Shown piece by piece: positions 34,915 to 44,027 of a stretch of DNA of 64,000 nucleotides (the first letter of the stretch is position 1; each line of letters begins with the position of its first letter). The DNA is from Campylobacteraceae bacterium (GTDB lineage Bacteria > Campylobacterota > Campylobacteria > Campylobacterales > Campylobacteraceae). The stretch is from positions 96,075 through 160,074 of the forward strand of contig JAISGD010000010.1 in assembly GCA_031263195.1 (NCBI GenBank), in the 5' to 3' direction. The position numbers and the translations under genes are program-made. Below the pieces are notes generated by a model. It searched no databases. It was not told the origin of the DNA and saw nothing but the letters and a program-made list of their open reading frames with translations.

Positions 34915-35000
34915 TTTTAATTTAATTTTACTTTAAAGTCTCTTTTATAAGATTGCCGTGATATAATTTCATTCTTTTAAAAAATCAATATAGGATTTAT

Positions 35001-36299
35001 ATGTACCGTTTTGCGCCATCTCCGACCGGAGATATGCATATAGGCAATTTAAGAGCCGCTATTTTTAATTTTATCTGCGCAAGACAAAGCGGCAAAGGCT
35101 TTTACATACGCATAGAAGATACCGACACGGCGCGCAATATAGACGGCAAAGACAAAGATATTTTAGAGATACTGAAAGCTTTTAATATCACCTACGAGAA
35201 CATTTATTATCAAAGTAAAAATTTAAGATTTCATCAGCAACTTGCGATGCGCTTAGTTACCGAAAAAAAGGCTTTTATGTGCTTTTGCACGGAAGAAGAG
35301 ATAGAGGCAAAAAGAGAAGAAGCCAAGAAAAACGGCGCTGCGTATAGATACGATAACGCTTGTTTGAATTTAAGCGATGAAGAGATTTTGACAAACAACA
35401 AACCCTTTGTCGTTCGCTTAAAGCAACCAACGCAACCCATAACTTTTACAGATGACATAAAAGGAGTTTTAACGTTTGAGCCAAAAGATATCGACAGTTT
35501 TGTAATTTTGCGACAAAATAAAACTCCCATGTATAATTTCGCTTGCGCGGTTGACGATATGTTGGAAAATACTACCGATATTATAAGGGGCGAAGACCAC
35601 GTGTCAAACACCCCAAAACAAGAGCATATAAGAGCGTCTTTAGGATACACACAAAAGGTAAATTATGCTCATCTTCCTATCATTTTAAATCATGAAGGCA
35701 AAAAGATGAGCAAAAGGGATGACGCTTCAAGTGTGAAATGGCTTTTGGAGCAAGGGTTTTTGCCAAGCGCTATAGCTAATTATCTTATCCTTTTGGGCAA
35801 TAAAACTCCGTGCGAGATTTTTACGATGGAAGAAGCAGTAGAGTGGTTTAATATAAAAAATGTCTCCAAATCTCCCGCGAAATTTGATATAGATAAATTA
35901 AGACAGATAAACAGAGAACATTTAAGACGCTTAAGCGATAAAGAGTTTGCGAATCTTGTGGGTTTTGAAGATGAGAATATCGGTAAAATCGGCAAGTTGT
36001 ACACAGAAGAAGGAAGCGTTATAAAAGAGATAGAGCCGAAAATTAAAGCCATTTTTACGCCAAAGAGTGCTCCTGTTGGATTTGAAAAAGAGTTTGATAT
36101 GTTAAAATTGATTTTGAAAGACGCTCCGTATTTTGAAGAATTTGATGATTTTAAGAGTTATTTGCTTGAAAAATCGAGCTTAAAAAGTAAAGCGTTTTTT
36201 AAACCGTTGCGCGCTCTTTTGACAAACTCCGAGCATGGACCGGAACTTGCGACGTTATATCCTGTGATAAAAACATACATAAAGGAAATTATTAAATGA
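35001..36299 (+). CDS. gltX: Glutamyl-tRNA synthetase, GluRS2 type
   Basis: Class I synthetase of 432 residues. It opens [20 protein letters not shown] with the HIGN form of the HIGH motif, and has KKMSKRDD as KMSKS. The compact length and DMHIGN opening match the second GluRS of Campylobacterota, which in Helicobacter pylori charges tRNA-Gln with glutamate for later amidation by GatCAB. A TATAAT at 34972-34977 gives its promoter. yggT and slt follow with overlaps, so it heads an operon. The tRNA specificity is inferred from the subfamily. Confidence 0.92.
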   Translation: MYRFAPSPTGDMHIGNLRAAIFNFICARQSGKGFYIRIEDTDTARNIDGKDKDILEILKAFNITYENIYYQSKNLRFHQQLAMRLVTEKKAFMCFCTEEEIEAKREEAKKNGAAYRYDNACLNLSDEEILTNNKPFVVRLKQPTQPITFTDDIKGVLTFEPKDIDSFVILRQNKTPMYNFACAVDDMLENTTDIIRGEDHVSNTPKQEHIRASLGYTQKVNYAHLPIILNHEGKKMSKRDDASSVKWLLEQGFLPSAIANYLILLGNKTPCEIFTMEEAVEWFNIKNVSKSPAKFDIDKLRQINREHLRRLSDKEFANLVGFEDENIGKIGKLYTEEGSVIKEIEPKIKAIFTPKSAPVGFEKEFDMLKLILKDAPYFEEFDDFKSYLLEKSSLKSKAFFKPLRALLTNSEHGPELATLYPVIKTYIKEIIK

Positions 36300-36565
36300 G
36301 CAATATCTCTATAGCGTTTTTTGAAACGATACAGATTGTCATAAATATCTATATATGGATTATAATCATTTCCGCACTCATTTCGTGGGTGCGTCCAGAC
36401 CCATACAATCCGATAGTACGTACTTTGCACTCGCTCACCGAACCTGTTTATAATACTATCAGAAAGGTTGTACCGACAACTTTTGGAATGATAGACATCA
36501 CGCCTATGATAGTGATTTTTATTTTGATATTTCTAAGTAACTTAATAGCCCGCTATGCATTTTAA
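36296..36565 (+). CDS. yggT: YggT-family membrane protein
   Basis: 89 residues with two transmembrane helices flanking the conserved [31 protein letters not shown]. The family is linked loosely to osmotic stress and cell-division or cofactor-insertion roles. It overlaps gltX by 4 bp and slt by 11 bp. Confidence 0.9.
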   Translation: MSNISIAFFETIQIVINIYIWIIIISALISWVRPDPYNPIVRTLHSLTEPVYNTIRKVVPTTFGMIDITPMIVIFILIFLSNLIARYAF

Positions 36566-38201
36566 ATTTTTCCTTCTATTGTTCTTTTTTTGCGTATCGA
36601 CGCTTTTCGGAGCAGTTTTGAATTATCATGAATTAAAAGCAAAACCAAAAAGTATCGCTAAAGATTATTATATTTACAGGCTTTTACTTGAAGGGAATGT
36701 CTCTAAAAAGGAAGTTAGCGACCTCTACATTCAAATCAGCCGCCTAAATTCAAATCTAAAAAATCAATTTGCTAAAAAGATTGATATCAATTCCAACCAA
36801 ACCTGTAAACAATTTACTAAAAATAATGTACTCAAAAGCGACCAAGAGTGTCTTGTTGAACTCTTAACCCCTCAATTCGTAGAATCATTGAACACTTCCA
36901 TGAAAGTAGCTCTGGCAGAAAAAGTTCAACAAAAGAGTAATTTTACGGCAAGCTGGATAACTGCACTAAAAAACAAAGATCCTTTTCGTACAATGCAACA
37001 GAAACTTTTGGCCGAAGAATTTTTAAAGATATTTAACCAAATGCCCAAATCCTACAAGCAAAAATTAAATTTCCCACTTGAAAAAAACTTTCTATATCAA
37101 ATGGAATCACTGCCCTACTCTTATGAAACATTTGTAAAACATATTATCTTTAATGCCGATGATTTTCAAAATCCATCGCAATCACTTCTGTATCTCCCTA
37201 AAAGCGGCAAACTAACACATCAAACACTGTTTTATCTTGGTATTAACGCTCTTAAAGCAAACAATACGACCTTGGCTTCAACACTTTTTGAAAAAGCAGC
37301 GAAACAAGCGTATTTTAGATCGGATATGGATAAAGCGCTTTTTTTTTACTATTTATCAAGCAGCGAAAAAGATATACTTAACAAGATTGGCGACAGTTTT
37401 GATATAAATATCTACTCTTTATATGCGCGCGAAACACTAAATACCACGACAAAAAATATGGATTTTTTATCTCCTTCACGCGAAAAAGCAACGCATAAAT
37501 TTAATATGCAAGACCCTTTTGAGTGGCGGCTTTTATTGAATAAAATACAGGATATGAATAAAGATGAAATGGAGCTTTTAGCTGTTGGTTTTGATGCACC
37601 TGACACACTCCCCGTTTATGCCTTTTTGCTGGAAAGAAGTGTAAATTATAAACACCACTATTTTATCATTCCCTATGAAGAGTATTTACAGGATTTTGAC
37701 ACTAAACGAAAAGCATTGATACTTGCCATTGCCAGACAAGAGAGCGGTTTTGTAACTTCAGCCATATCAGCATCATATGCGCTTGGCATGATGCAATTTT
37801 TACCAAGCGTCGCTTCGGATATAGCAGCACAACAAAAAATAAAAGATTTTGACTGGGATAATATGTTTGAACCTAAAACGGCTTATAGTTTTGCCAATAC
37901 TCATCTTAGCTATCTCAATAAATATCTATATCACCCGCTTTTTGTTGCATACGCGTACAACGGTGGCATAGGCTATACGAGAAAAATGCTCTCGGAGGGA
38001 AAGTTATTTAATAGCGGTAAATATGAGCCGTTTTTGAGTATTGAATTATTGCAAGGCGAAGAGAGTAGAGAGTATGGTAAAAAAGTTTTGGCTAACTATA
38101 TCATTTACATGGATCATTTGGGCGAAAAAATAACCGTCAAAGAGCTCTTGGAAATCTTAACAGAACCTGCTCAAACGGATAAATTTCGACAAAAAGATTG
38201 A
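36555..38201 (+). CDS. slt: Soluble lytic murein transglycosylase
   Basis: 548 residues: signal peptide ([20 protein letters not shown]), a long helical superhelix region (about 25-370) and a C-terminal SLT domain. The latter has the catalytic Glu in IARQESGFVTSAISASYALGMMQFLP and the later motif YAYNGGIGYTRKML. It cleaves peptidoglycan glycan strands in the periplasm, forming anhydromuropeptides. Its last 65 bp overlap, on the other strand, the end of the lipoprotein gene. Confidence 0.93.
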   Translation: MHFKFFLLLFFFCVSTLFGAVLNYHELKAKPKSIAKDYYIYRLLLEGNVSKKEVSDLYIQISRLNSNLKNQFAKKIDINSNQTCKQFTKNNVLKSDQECLVELLTPQFVESLNTSMKVALAEKVQQKSNFTASWITALKNKDPFRTMQQKLLAEEFLKIFNQMPKSYKQKLNFPLEKNFLYQMESLPYSYETFVKHIIFNADDFQNPSQSLLYLPKSGKLTHQTLFYLGINALKANNTTLASTLFEKAAKQAYFRSDMDKALFFYYLSSSEKDILNKIGDSFDINIYSLYARETLNTTTKNMDFLSPSREKATHKFNMQDPFEWRLLLNKIQDMNKDEMELLAVGFDAPDTLPVYAFLLERSVNYKHHYFIIPYEEYLQDFDTKRKALILAIARQESGFVTSAISASYALGMMQFLPSVASDIAAQQKIKDFDWDNMFEPKTAYSFANTHLSYLNKYLYHPLFVAYAYNGGIGYTRKMLSEGKLFNSGKYEPFLSIELLQGEESREYGKKVLANYIIYMDHLGEKITVKELLEILTEPAQTDKFRQKD

Positions 38202-38607
38202 TATAATCATCTTCGTTAGACTTTGGCGCGCTCACAAGGAAGTATTTATTCCATGCGACGCGAAAAGGCAAATATTCAATTATCTCATTGTCTTCTGAGA
38301 GTTTTGTCGGTATTGCGGCTCTCTGCCCGATCATGATTTTCGGTTCGCCAAGTTGCTCAATATCACCTTTTTTTGAGTAATAAAAGCTTATCGCTATTGT
38401 ATCAAACTCATTTTTAGAATACTTTTTTATATTATTTAAATATGTCGCACTGATGAGTAAAGTAGAGTTATCCTCAATCACAAGGCGTGCTTTTTGAGTA
38501 TTGATAATCGCCTGTTCAATGCTCATACTCCCACCTTTTTCTTTTGCGGCGCAGCCGAACAAAAATATACAACTAATCGCATACAGTAAAACATATAAGC
38601 TTTTCAG
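38137..38607 (-). CDS. Lipoprotein of unknown function, probable CTG start
   Basis: The track starts at a TTG inside the signal peptide (38562). Extending in frame gives LKSLYVLLYAISCIFLFGCAAK, a clean lipoprotein signal with lipobox LFGC. The frame closes at 38619, and the only initiator well placed to the AAAGGA ribosome site is CTG at 38605-38607, 5 nt downstream. The mature part (about 137 residues) is unrecognised, with beta-strand character (LVIEDNSTLLISATYLNNI, YINLFVEIYPF). Its 3' end overlaps slt by 65 bp tail-to-tail. Confidence 0.75.
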   Translation of the reverse strand: MKSLYVLLYAISCIFLFGCAAKEKGGSMSIEQAIINTQKARLVIEDNSTLLISATYLNNIKKYSKNEFDTIAISFYYSKKGDIEQLGEPKIMIGQRAAIPTKLSEDNEIIEYLPFRVAWNKYFLVSAPKSNEDDYINLFVEIYPFEQVLLRFPRAL

Positions 38608-38686
38608 AAAAATCCTTTATCTCTATTGGGCACAATTTTACGCTAAATGGCTTAATAAACTCATTAAAAGATAAATCTTTTTTTGC

Positions 38687-38692
38687 TATAAT
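38687..38692 (+). promoter_or_regulatory. -10 box of fbp operon
   Basis: TATAAT 27 bp before the fbp start, following a T-rich tract (TTTTTTTGC). Confidence 0.65.
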
Positions 38693-38718
38693 CAACCCTT
38701 ATCTAAAAAGAGGAATAT

Positions 38719-39561
38719 ATGAAAGAGATAATAGACGCAATAAGCCGCGCGGCGGTGCGTATCAAAAGAGAGATAGAGTTCGGTGATACAAGCTATAGCG
38801 ACCATATAAACAAAACAGGCGATACACAGTTAAAACTTGATATCGCGAGCGATTTAATCATAGAAGAAGAGTTCAAAAAAATCCCATGCGTCAAAGCCAT
38901 CATAAGCGAGGAAAAAGAGACTGCTCAAACTCTCAATAAAGATGGAAAATATATAATAGGTTATGACCCGCTTGACGGTTCTAGTTTGATAGATGTTAAT
39001 TTGGCAGTCGGTTCAATATTTGCTATTTACGAAAAAGAGGTGAATGCAAAGTCTATTGTTGCAGCGATTTATGTCGTTTACGGACCGCGTACCGAAATGG
39101 TCGTGGCAAAAGACGATGTAAGACTGTACAGGCTTAATGAGAGTGGCGAATTTAAAGAGATAAAGACGATTAAGCTAAATCAAAAAGGCAAATTAAATGC
39201 CACAGGCGCAACTCAAAAAGGATGGTCGGCATACCACAAAAAACTGATTGAGGATATATTCGCTGACGGTTATCGCTTAAGATATTCGGGCGGTATGGTT
39301 CCGGATCTGCATCAAATACTTTTAAAAGGCGGCGGACTGTTTTCATATCCCGCTACTACGGATACACCAAATGGTAAATTAAGACTATTATTTGAAGTAT
39401 TTCCGTTCGCATTTGTATTTGAAAAAGCAGGCGGCGCGGCTATAGACGGCAAGAAAAGACTTTTGGAGTTAAAGGCTTCACATATTCACGATACGAGTCC
39501 TTGCTTTTTTGGTTCAAACGAAGAGATAGACAGGGTTTTAAATGAATACGCAAAACACTGA
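38719..39561 (+). CDS. fbp: Fructose-1,6-bisphosphatase class I
   Basis: 280 residues. The metal- and phosphate-binding motif [29 protein letters not shown] and the C-terminal [19 protein letters not shown] identify FBPase I, a gluconeogenic enzyme converting FBP to F6P. It is somewhat shorter than the approximately 330-residue proteobacterial enzyme, as in other Campylobacterota. The 69-residue gene overlaps its end by 20 bp. Confidence 0.94.
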   Translation: MKEIIDAISRAAVRIKREIEFGDTSYSDHINKTGDTQLKLDIASDLIIEEEFKKIPCVKAIISEEKETAQTLNKDGKYIIGYDPLDGSSLIDVNLAVGSIFAIYEKEVNAKSIVAAIYVVYGPRTEMVVAKDDVRLYRLNESGEFKEIKTIKLNQKGKLNATGATQKGWSAYHKKLIEDIFADGYRLRYSGGMVPDLHQILLKGGGLFSYPATTDTPNGKLRLLFEVFPFAFVFEKAGGAAIDGKKRLLELKASHIHDTSPCFFGSNEEIDRVLNEYAKH

Positions 39562-39751
39562 AAATAAACCTGATATCTATAAAATAAATTTAAAAAAAGA
39601 GAGTCAAATTTTACTGGAGTGTCAAAAAAAACGTAATTTAAATAGCTGTTTTGAGTGCGAAAATCTTATAGGCTGCAATAACAGAAAAAGTTATGTTAGA
39701 GCGGTTTATGATAGCATGTCGCAAGGAGAGAGCGGAGGGTTTGAGTTTTGA
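39542..39751 (+). CDS. Small conserved cysteine-containing protein
   Basis: 69 residues with four cysteines, [19 protein letters not shown], a possible zinc or redox knot, and a conserved-looking tail [21 protein letters not shown] recall a similar small ORF between fbp and metG in Campylobacter, which supports it as a real gene. It starts within fbp (overlap 20 bp). Function unknown. Confidence 0.75.
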   Translation: MNTQNTENKPDIYKINLKKESQILLECQKKRNLNSCFECENLIGCNNRKSYVRAVYDSMSQGESGGFEF

Positions 39752-39802
39752 TCAAAAAAAGAGCGGCTGCTTTTGCCGGCATTTAACAATAAAAGGGATT
39801 GA

Positions 39803-41698
39803 ATGGATAAAAAATATATTACGACACCGATTTATTATGTAAACGATGTACCGCATATCGGACATGCTTATACGACTATTATCGCCGATTCGTTGGCTCG
39901 TTTTTACAGATTGAAAGGTTATGAGACATTTTTTTTGACCGGCACTGACGAACATGGGCAAAAGATAGAACAAGCCGCTATTTCACGGGGTAAAAACCCG
40001 AAAGAGTATGCCGATACAGTCAGTGCGAAATTCCGTTCTTTATGGGATGAATTTGAGATAAGTTATGACTATTTTATCAGAACTACCGATGAAAATCACA
40101 AAAAAGGAGCGCAAAAAGCTTTTGAAACCATGCTTCAAAAAGGTGATATTTATAAAGGCGAATATGAGGGGCACTATTGCGTAAGCTGTGAAACTTTCTT
40201 TACCGATATGCAGCTTATAAACGGTGAAGTATGTCCCGACTGCGGCAGAACAACAACGCTCGTCAAAGAAGAGAGTTATTTTTTCCGCTTAAGTGCATAT
40301 CAAGACAAACTCTTAAAATGGTATCAAAACGTGGATGATTGCGTGATACCAAAAGCTAAAAAAAATGAAGTTATAAGTTTCGTAAAGCAAGGGCTTCGCG
40401 ACCTGTCCATCACAAGGACAAGCTTTGACTGGGGTATAAAACTTCCATCCTCTTTAGGCGATTCTAAACATGTGCTTTATGTGTGGCTTGACGCTTTGGT
40501 AAATTATATAAGCGCACTTGGATACGGCACAGACGAGAAAAACTTTTCTTATTGGCCTGCTTCGTTTCATCTCGTGGGAAAAGATATTTTACGTTTCCAC
40601 AGCGTCTATTGGCCCGCTTTTTTGATGAGTTTAAATCTTCCTTTGCCAAAACATATAGCCGCTCATGGCTGGTGGACAAGAAACGGCGAAAAGATGAGCA
40701 AATCAAAAGGAAATGTCGTAAATCCGCGCGAAGTAGCCGAAGCTTATGGACTTGAAAATTTTAGATATTTCCTATTGAGAGAAGTTCCGTTCGGACAAGA
40801 TGGCGATTTTAGTCAAAAAGCTTTAATAGACAGAATAAATTCCGATCTTGGAAACGAACTTGGAAATCTTTTAAACAGAATTATCGGTATGAGCAGTAAA
40901 TATGCTGATTTTAAACTTGACTCTATTGATGTTTTAAAATATTATAAAAAAGAGATAGATACTGCAGACATGATTTTAGAAGAGGCGCAAAATTACATGG
41001 AGGAGCTTTGCACAAATAAATATCTTGAAGAGCTTTGGAAAGTCTTGACTATCGCCAATCAATCCATAGCGTTATATGAGCCGTGGAGCAGGATTAAAGA
41101 GGGTAAAAAAGATGAGGCTTTGGCTCTTGTGGCTTTGAGCGCTAATTTACTGGCCAAAACTACTGTACTGTTATCGCCGATTATGCCACAAACAGCGAAC
41201 AAAATCGCAAATGCTTTAGGCTTTCAAATAGATACTAACGCCTACAATAAACTGATAATAGAAAAAAAGCTTTTAGATAAATCAATACTAACACCAACAG
41301 AACCGTTATTTCCTAAAGTGGAAAAAGAGCTTATGGAATCTGTAATACCAACTAAAGATCAGAATAAAAAAGAGTTCATAAATATCGATAAATTCTTTGC
41401 CTGCGAAATTAAAATCGGTACAGTTATTAAAGCTGAAGCGGTTGAAAAAAGCGATAAATTACTAAAATTATCGGTAGATTTGGGTGAAGCAAAACCACGC
41501 CAAATAATAAGCGGCATCAAAGCCTATTACGAACCAGCCGCACTTATCGGAACACAAGTATGCGTATTGGCAAACCTGAAACCGGCAAAGATTATGGGAA
41601 TGGAGTCTGAAGGTATGATTTTAACGGCAGAAGATAAAAACGGACTCTCTTTGATACGACCTGAAAATGCCAAAATAAAAGGTGCGTTTATAAAATGA
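39803..41698 (+). CDS. metG: Methionyl-tRNA synthetase
   Basis: 631 residues. The HIGH motif (VPHIGHAYT), zinc-binding knuckles YCVSCETFF..CPDCGR, KMSKSKGN and a C-terminal EMAP-like tRNA-binding domain (from about residue 530, FFACEIKIGTVIKAE) are all present. It is a bacterial dimeric MetRS with a single zinc knuckle set. The MurF-like gene overlaps the stop (ATGA). Confidence 0.96.
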   Translation: MDKKYITTPIYYVNDVPHIGHAYTTIIADSLARFYRLKGYETFFLTGTDEHGQKIEQAAISRGKNPKEYADTVSAKFRSLWDEFEISYDYFIRTTDENHKKGAQKAFETMLQKGDIYKGEYEGHYCVSCETFFTDMQLINGEVCPDCGRTTTLVKEESYFFRLSAYQDKLLKWYQNVDDCVIPKAKKNEVISFVKQGLRDLSITRTSFDWGIKLPSSLGDSKHVLYVWLDALVNYISALGYGTDEKNFSYWPASFHLVGKDILRFHSVYWPAFLMSLNLPLPKHIAAHGWWTRNGEKMSKSKGNVVNPREVAEAYGLENFRYFLLREVPFGQDGDFSQKALIDRINSDLGNELGNLLNRIIGMSSKYADFKLDSIDVLKYYKKEIDTADMILEEAQNYMEELCTNKYLEELWKVLTIANQSIALYEPWSRIKEGKKDEALALVALSANLLAKTTVLLSPIMPQTANKIANALGFQIDTNAYNKLIIEKKLLDKSILTPTEPLFPKVEKELMESVIPTKDQNKKEFINIDKFFACEIKIGTVIKAEAVEKSDKLLKLSVDLGEAKPRQIISGIKAYYEPAALIGTQVCVLANLKPAKIMGMESEGMILTAEDKNGLSLIRPENAKIKGAFIK

Positions 41699-42684
41699 TG
41701 CTAGAAAACCTCGCTGCTGTCTGTGCCGGAGAGTTATTGAAAAAACCTTCCGTTACAGCCGTTACAAGCTTTACTGCGGAACCGCAAAAAGTTACGAGAG
41801 GAGCAGCATTTTTCTCATATGGCGGCAGAAGCGAGGATATATCTGAAGCTCTTTCGCGCGGAGCGTATGCTATCATTCACGAGCAAAATATTCAAACTGA
41901 CGATAACGAAATAGCTTGGATAAAAGTGGATAATATAGAAAGGGCGATGATTCGCTTTATGCGTTTTTTAATTGAAACCAGAACCTTAAATGCCATTCTC
42001 CTGGATAAACTTCAATTCGATATGCTGCGTCTATTTAAATTGCAGTTTGACGCAAAATTTATCCCAACAAACATTAAAGAGATATTTTCACAACTTATTG
42101 TCAGTGAAGAAACAGGTTATCTCTTTTGTACCGACAAAGGGCTTTTAGAGCAAATAGCTCCACAGTTTGAAAGTATAAAAAAAAGCGCTGAAGCCACTAT
42201 ACTGCAATCACACTCTATATTCAAAACATCCTTTGTAAGCGGTGAAAACTATTTCAAAGATTTCTTTTTACCTTCTCTGTTTGTGGGCGAGTTTGCCGCT
42301 TTAATAGAATTTTTGGATAAAAAAAAGCTCCCGTTTAAAGTCGATGCTATAGAAAAGACAGGACATTTTGAACCAATCTTTGTCAATACCATTCTTGAAG
42401 CACGCCCTTTCGGCACAACAAATCAAGCCATTATCATAGAGACGAATGAAAAGCTTTTTGAGTGTGAGATAGATTGGATAAAGAATTATGTATCTGATGA
42501 GTATCTGCTCATTTTGGCACCACACAATGCAAAAATCACTGCACAATGCAAAAGATACACTTCGACAAAATCACTTCAAGCCATATCTATAAAATCGCTG
42601 CGATACATTTTAGTTCTTGGCGATAGAGAACAAATCATAGAGGCTCTCGAAGAACCAAAACAGTTACAGGGCACGCTTTTTTAG
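41695..42684 (+). CDS. MurF-like protein lacking a recognisable P-loop
   Basis: 329 residues. The N-terminus resembles the substrate-binding domain of MurE/MurF ligases ([38 protein letters not shown]). The GKT-type ATP site expected after about residue 95 is absent, replaced by [17 protein letters not shown]. The C-terminal half is unrecognised. It is probably a conserved Campylobacterota protein with a lost ligase activity, perhaps binding UDP-muramoyl peptides or nucleotides. I recall such a gene beside metG in other members of the phylum. Confidence 0.65.
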   Translation: MMLENLAAVCAGELLKKPSVTAVTSFTAEPQKVTRGAAFFSYGGRSEDISEALSRGAYAIIHEQNIQTDDNEIAWIKVDNIERAMIRFMRFLIETRTLNAILLDKLQFDMLRLFKLQFDAKFIPTNIKEIFSQLIVSEETGYLFCTDKGLLEQIAPQFESIKKSAEATILQSHSIFKTSFVSGENYFKDFFLPSLFVGEFAALIEFLDKKKLPFKVDAIEKTGHFEPIFVNTILEARPFGTTNQAIIIETNEKLFECEIDWIKNYVSDEYLLILAPHNAKITAQCKRYTSTKSLQAISIKSLRYILVLGDREQIIEALEEPKQLQGTLF

Positions 42685-43349
42685 GTCAATTGGGCGTACG
42701 GTATTTTATCTCGCGCGTTCGCGTTTTCAAATCCTCGCAATCTAAGTCTGCAACTATCGCAAATTCCGCAAGCTTTATCCTCATTGGTGTAGCAACTCCA
42801 CGTAAATTCAAGCGGTACGCCAAGCAAAAGCGCCTCTTTTACGATATCCGCTTTTGTCATATGAATTAACGGCGCGCATATTTTTATATTTGTCTCTTTT
42901 TTCGTACCCTCATTTGCGGCGGCTTCAATTTTTTTGATAAACGCTTCCGTGCAATCCGGATATCCGCTGCTATCCTCCTCCATAACGCCAAGATAGAGAC
43001 TTTGTGCGTTCTCTTTTTCCGCCAAAGACGCCGCTATGGAGATAAATATCCCGTTTCTGTAAGGCACATAAGTATTAGGCACACCGTTTCCCAAACCGTT
43101 TGTTCTTACATATAAAGAGGTGTCCGTTAGTGATGATGAGCCTATCTCTTTGATAAAAGACGCGTCTAAAATCACTTGTTTAGCCTCGAGCGCGTCGGCG
43201 ATTTTTCTAAAACACTCCAACTCTTTTTCTTGCGTTCTTTGTCCGTAGTTAAAGTGCAAAGCTATTATCTCTTTACCCTCTTTTTTAGCGATAAAGGCAG
43301 CCAGAGCGCTATCCATACCGCCGCTTATAATACACACCGCTTTTTTCAA
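42681..43349 (-). CDS. queC: 7-cyano-7-deazaguanine synthase
   Basis: ATP-dependent enzyme of queuosine biosynthesis turning CDG into preQ0. [10 protein letters not shown] is the PP-loop and the C-terminal [18 protein letters not shown] holds the zinc cysteines; FVPYRNG-like [10 protein letters not shown] is conserved. 222 residues is full length. It converges with the MurF-like gene and no other queuosine genes are adjacent. Confidence 0.95.
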   Translation of the reverse strand: MKKAVCIISGGMDSALAAFIAKKEGKEIIALHFNYGQRTQEKELECFRKIADALEAKQVILDASFIKEIGSSSLTDTSLYVRTNGLGNGVPNTYVPYRNGIFISIAASLAEKENAQSLYLGVMEEDSSGYPDCTEAFIKKIEAAANEGTKKETNIKICAPLIHMTKADIVKEALLLGVPLEFTWSCYTNEDKACGICDSCRLRLRGFENANARDKIPYAQLT

Positions 43350-43425
43350 ATATTATCCTTTGTTTTTTGTGATTATAACAAAATTAGACGCTTAAAATTG
43401 CTATAATTGCCAAAAGGTTTTTTAC

Positions 43426-43851
43426 ATGTTAATAATTGAAAATAATACGAAATATACCGTAAATTCGCTTTTGCTTGAAAAAATAGCTTCAAGGTTAAGC
43501 GAAAAAGAGATAGAGTGCGTGTTTATAAACTCCGAAGATATGCGGCAGTTAAATTTAAAAGAGAGGAAAAAAGACGAGACTACCGACGTTTTGAGTTTTC
43601 CTTTGGAAGATTTGCCTTATGCGCCGCTTGGAAGCATCGTCATAAACGCGGAGCTTGCCGCTTTGGGAGCGAATGAGTTCAAGCACGATATTGACGATGA
43701 GATAGCGCTTTTGTTTATACACGGGCTTTTGCACCTTTTAGGGTATGATCACGAATGCGATAACGGACAAATGAGAGCGAAAGAGGAAGAGTTGATAGAA
43801 TATTTCTGCCTGCCTGAGAGTCTTATTATCAGAACTGAAAATATAAAATAG
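43426..43851 (+). CDS. ybeY: Endoribonuclease YbeY
   Basis: 141-residue metal-dependent RNase for 16S rRNA 3' maturation and ribosome quality control. The zinc motif HGLLHLLGYDHECD and the preceding TTDVLSFPLED and LGSIVINAE are canonical. It diverges from queC. Confidence 0.96.
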   Translation: MLIIENNTKYTVNSLLLEKIASRLSEKEIECVFINSEDMRQLNLKERKKDETTDVLSFPLEDLPYAPLGSIVINAELAALGANEFKHDIDDEIALLFIHGLLHLLGYDHECDNGQMRAKEEELIEYFCLPESLIIRTENIK

Positions 43852-43977
43852 AAGTCTAAAACTACCAAAACTGCAAATTTTATCGCATAATCAAAGCAAA
43901 GTTTTTATGTAGACCAAGCCTGCACTTCTCCTGCTTTTTGAGTTTTACACCGCAGACATTGCCGTTAATCAGATAAA

Positions 43978-44000
43978 AGTCCCCCATCATACGAGGGACT
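43978..44000 (-). terminator. Terminator of the GLUG lipoprotein gene
   Basis: On the minus strand AGTCCC-TCGTATGATGG-GGGACT is followed by TTTATCTG, 28 bp after the lipoprotein stop. Confidence 0.65.
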
Positions 44001-44027
44001 ATATAAGACGTTTTAAACTGATAACTT

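Noticed and set aside
39752-39802. Possible terminator before metG (AAAAGAGCGGCTGCTTTT)
   Set aside because: The stem is only about three G-C pairs plus A-T pairs with a mismatch, and metG probably needs read-through from fbp.
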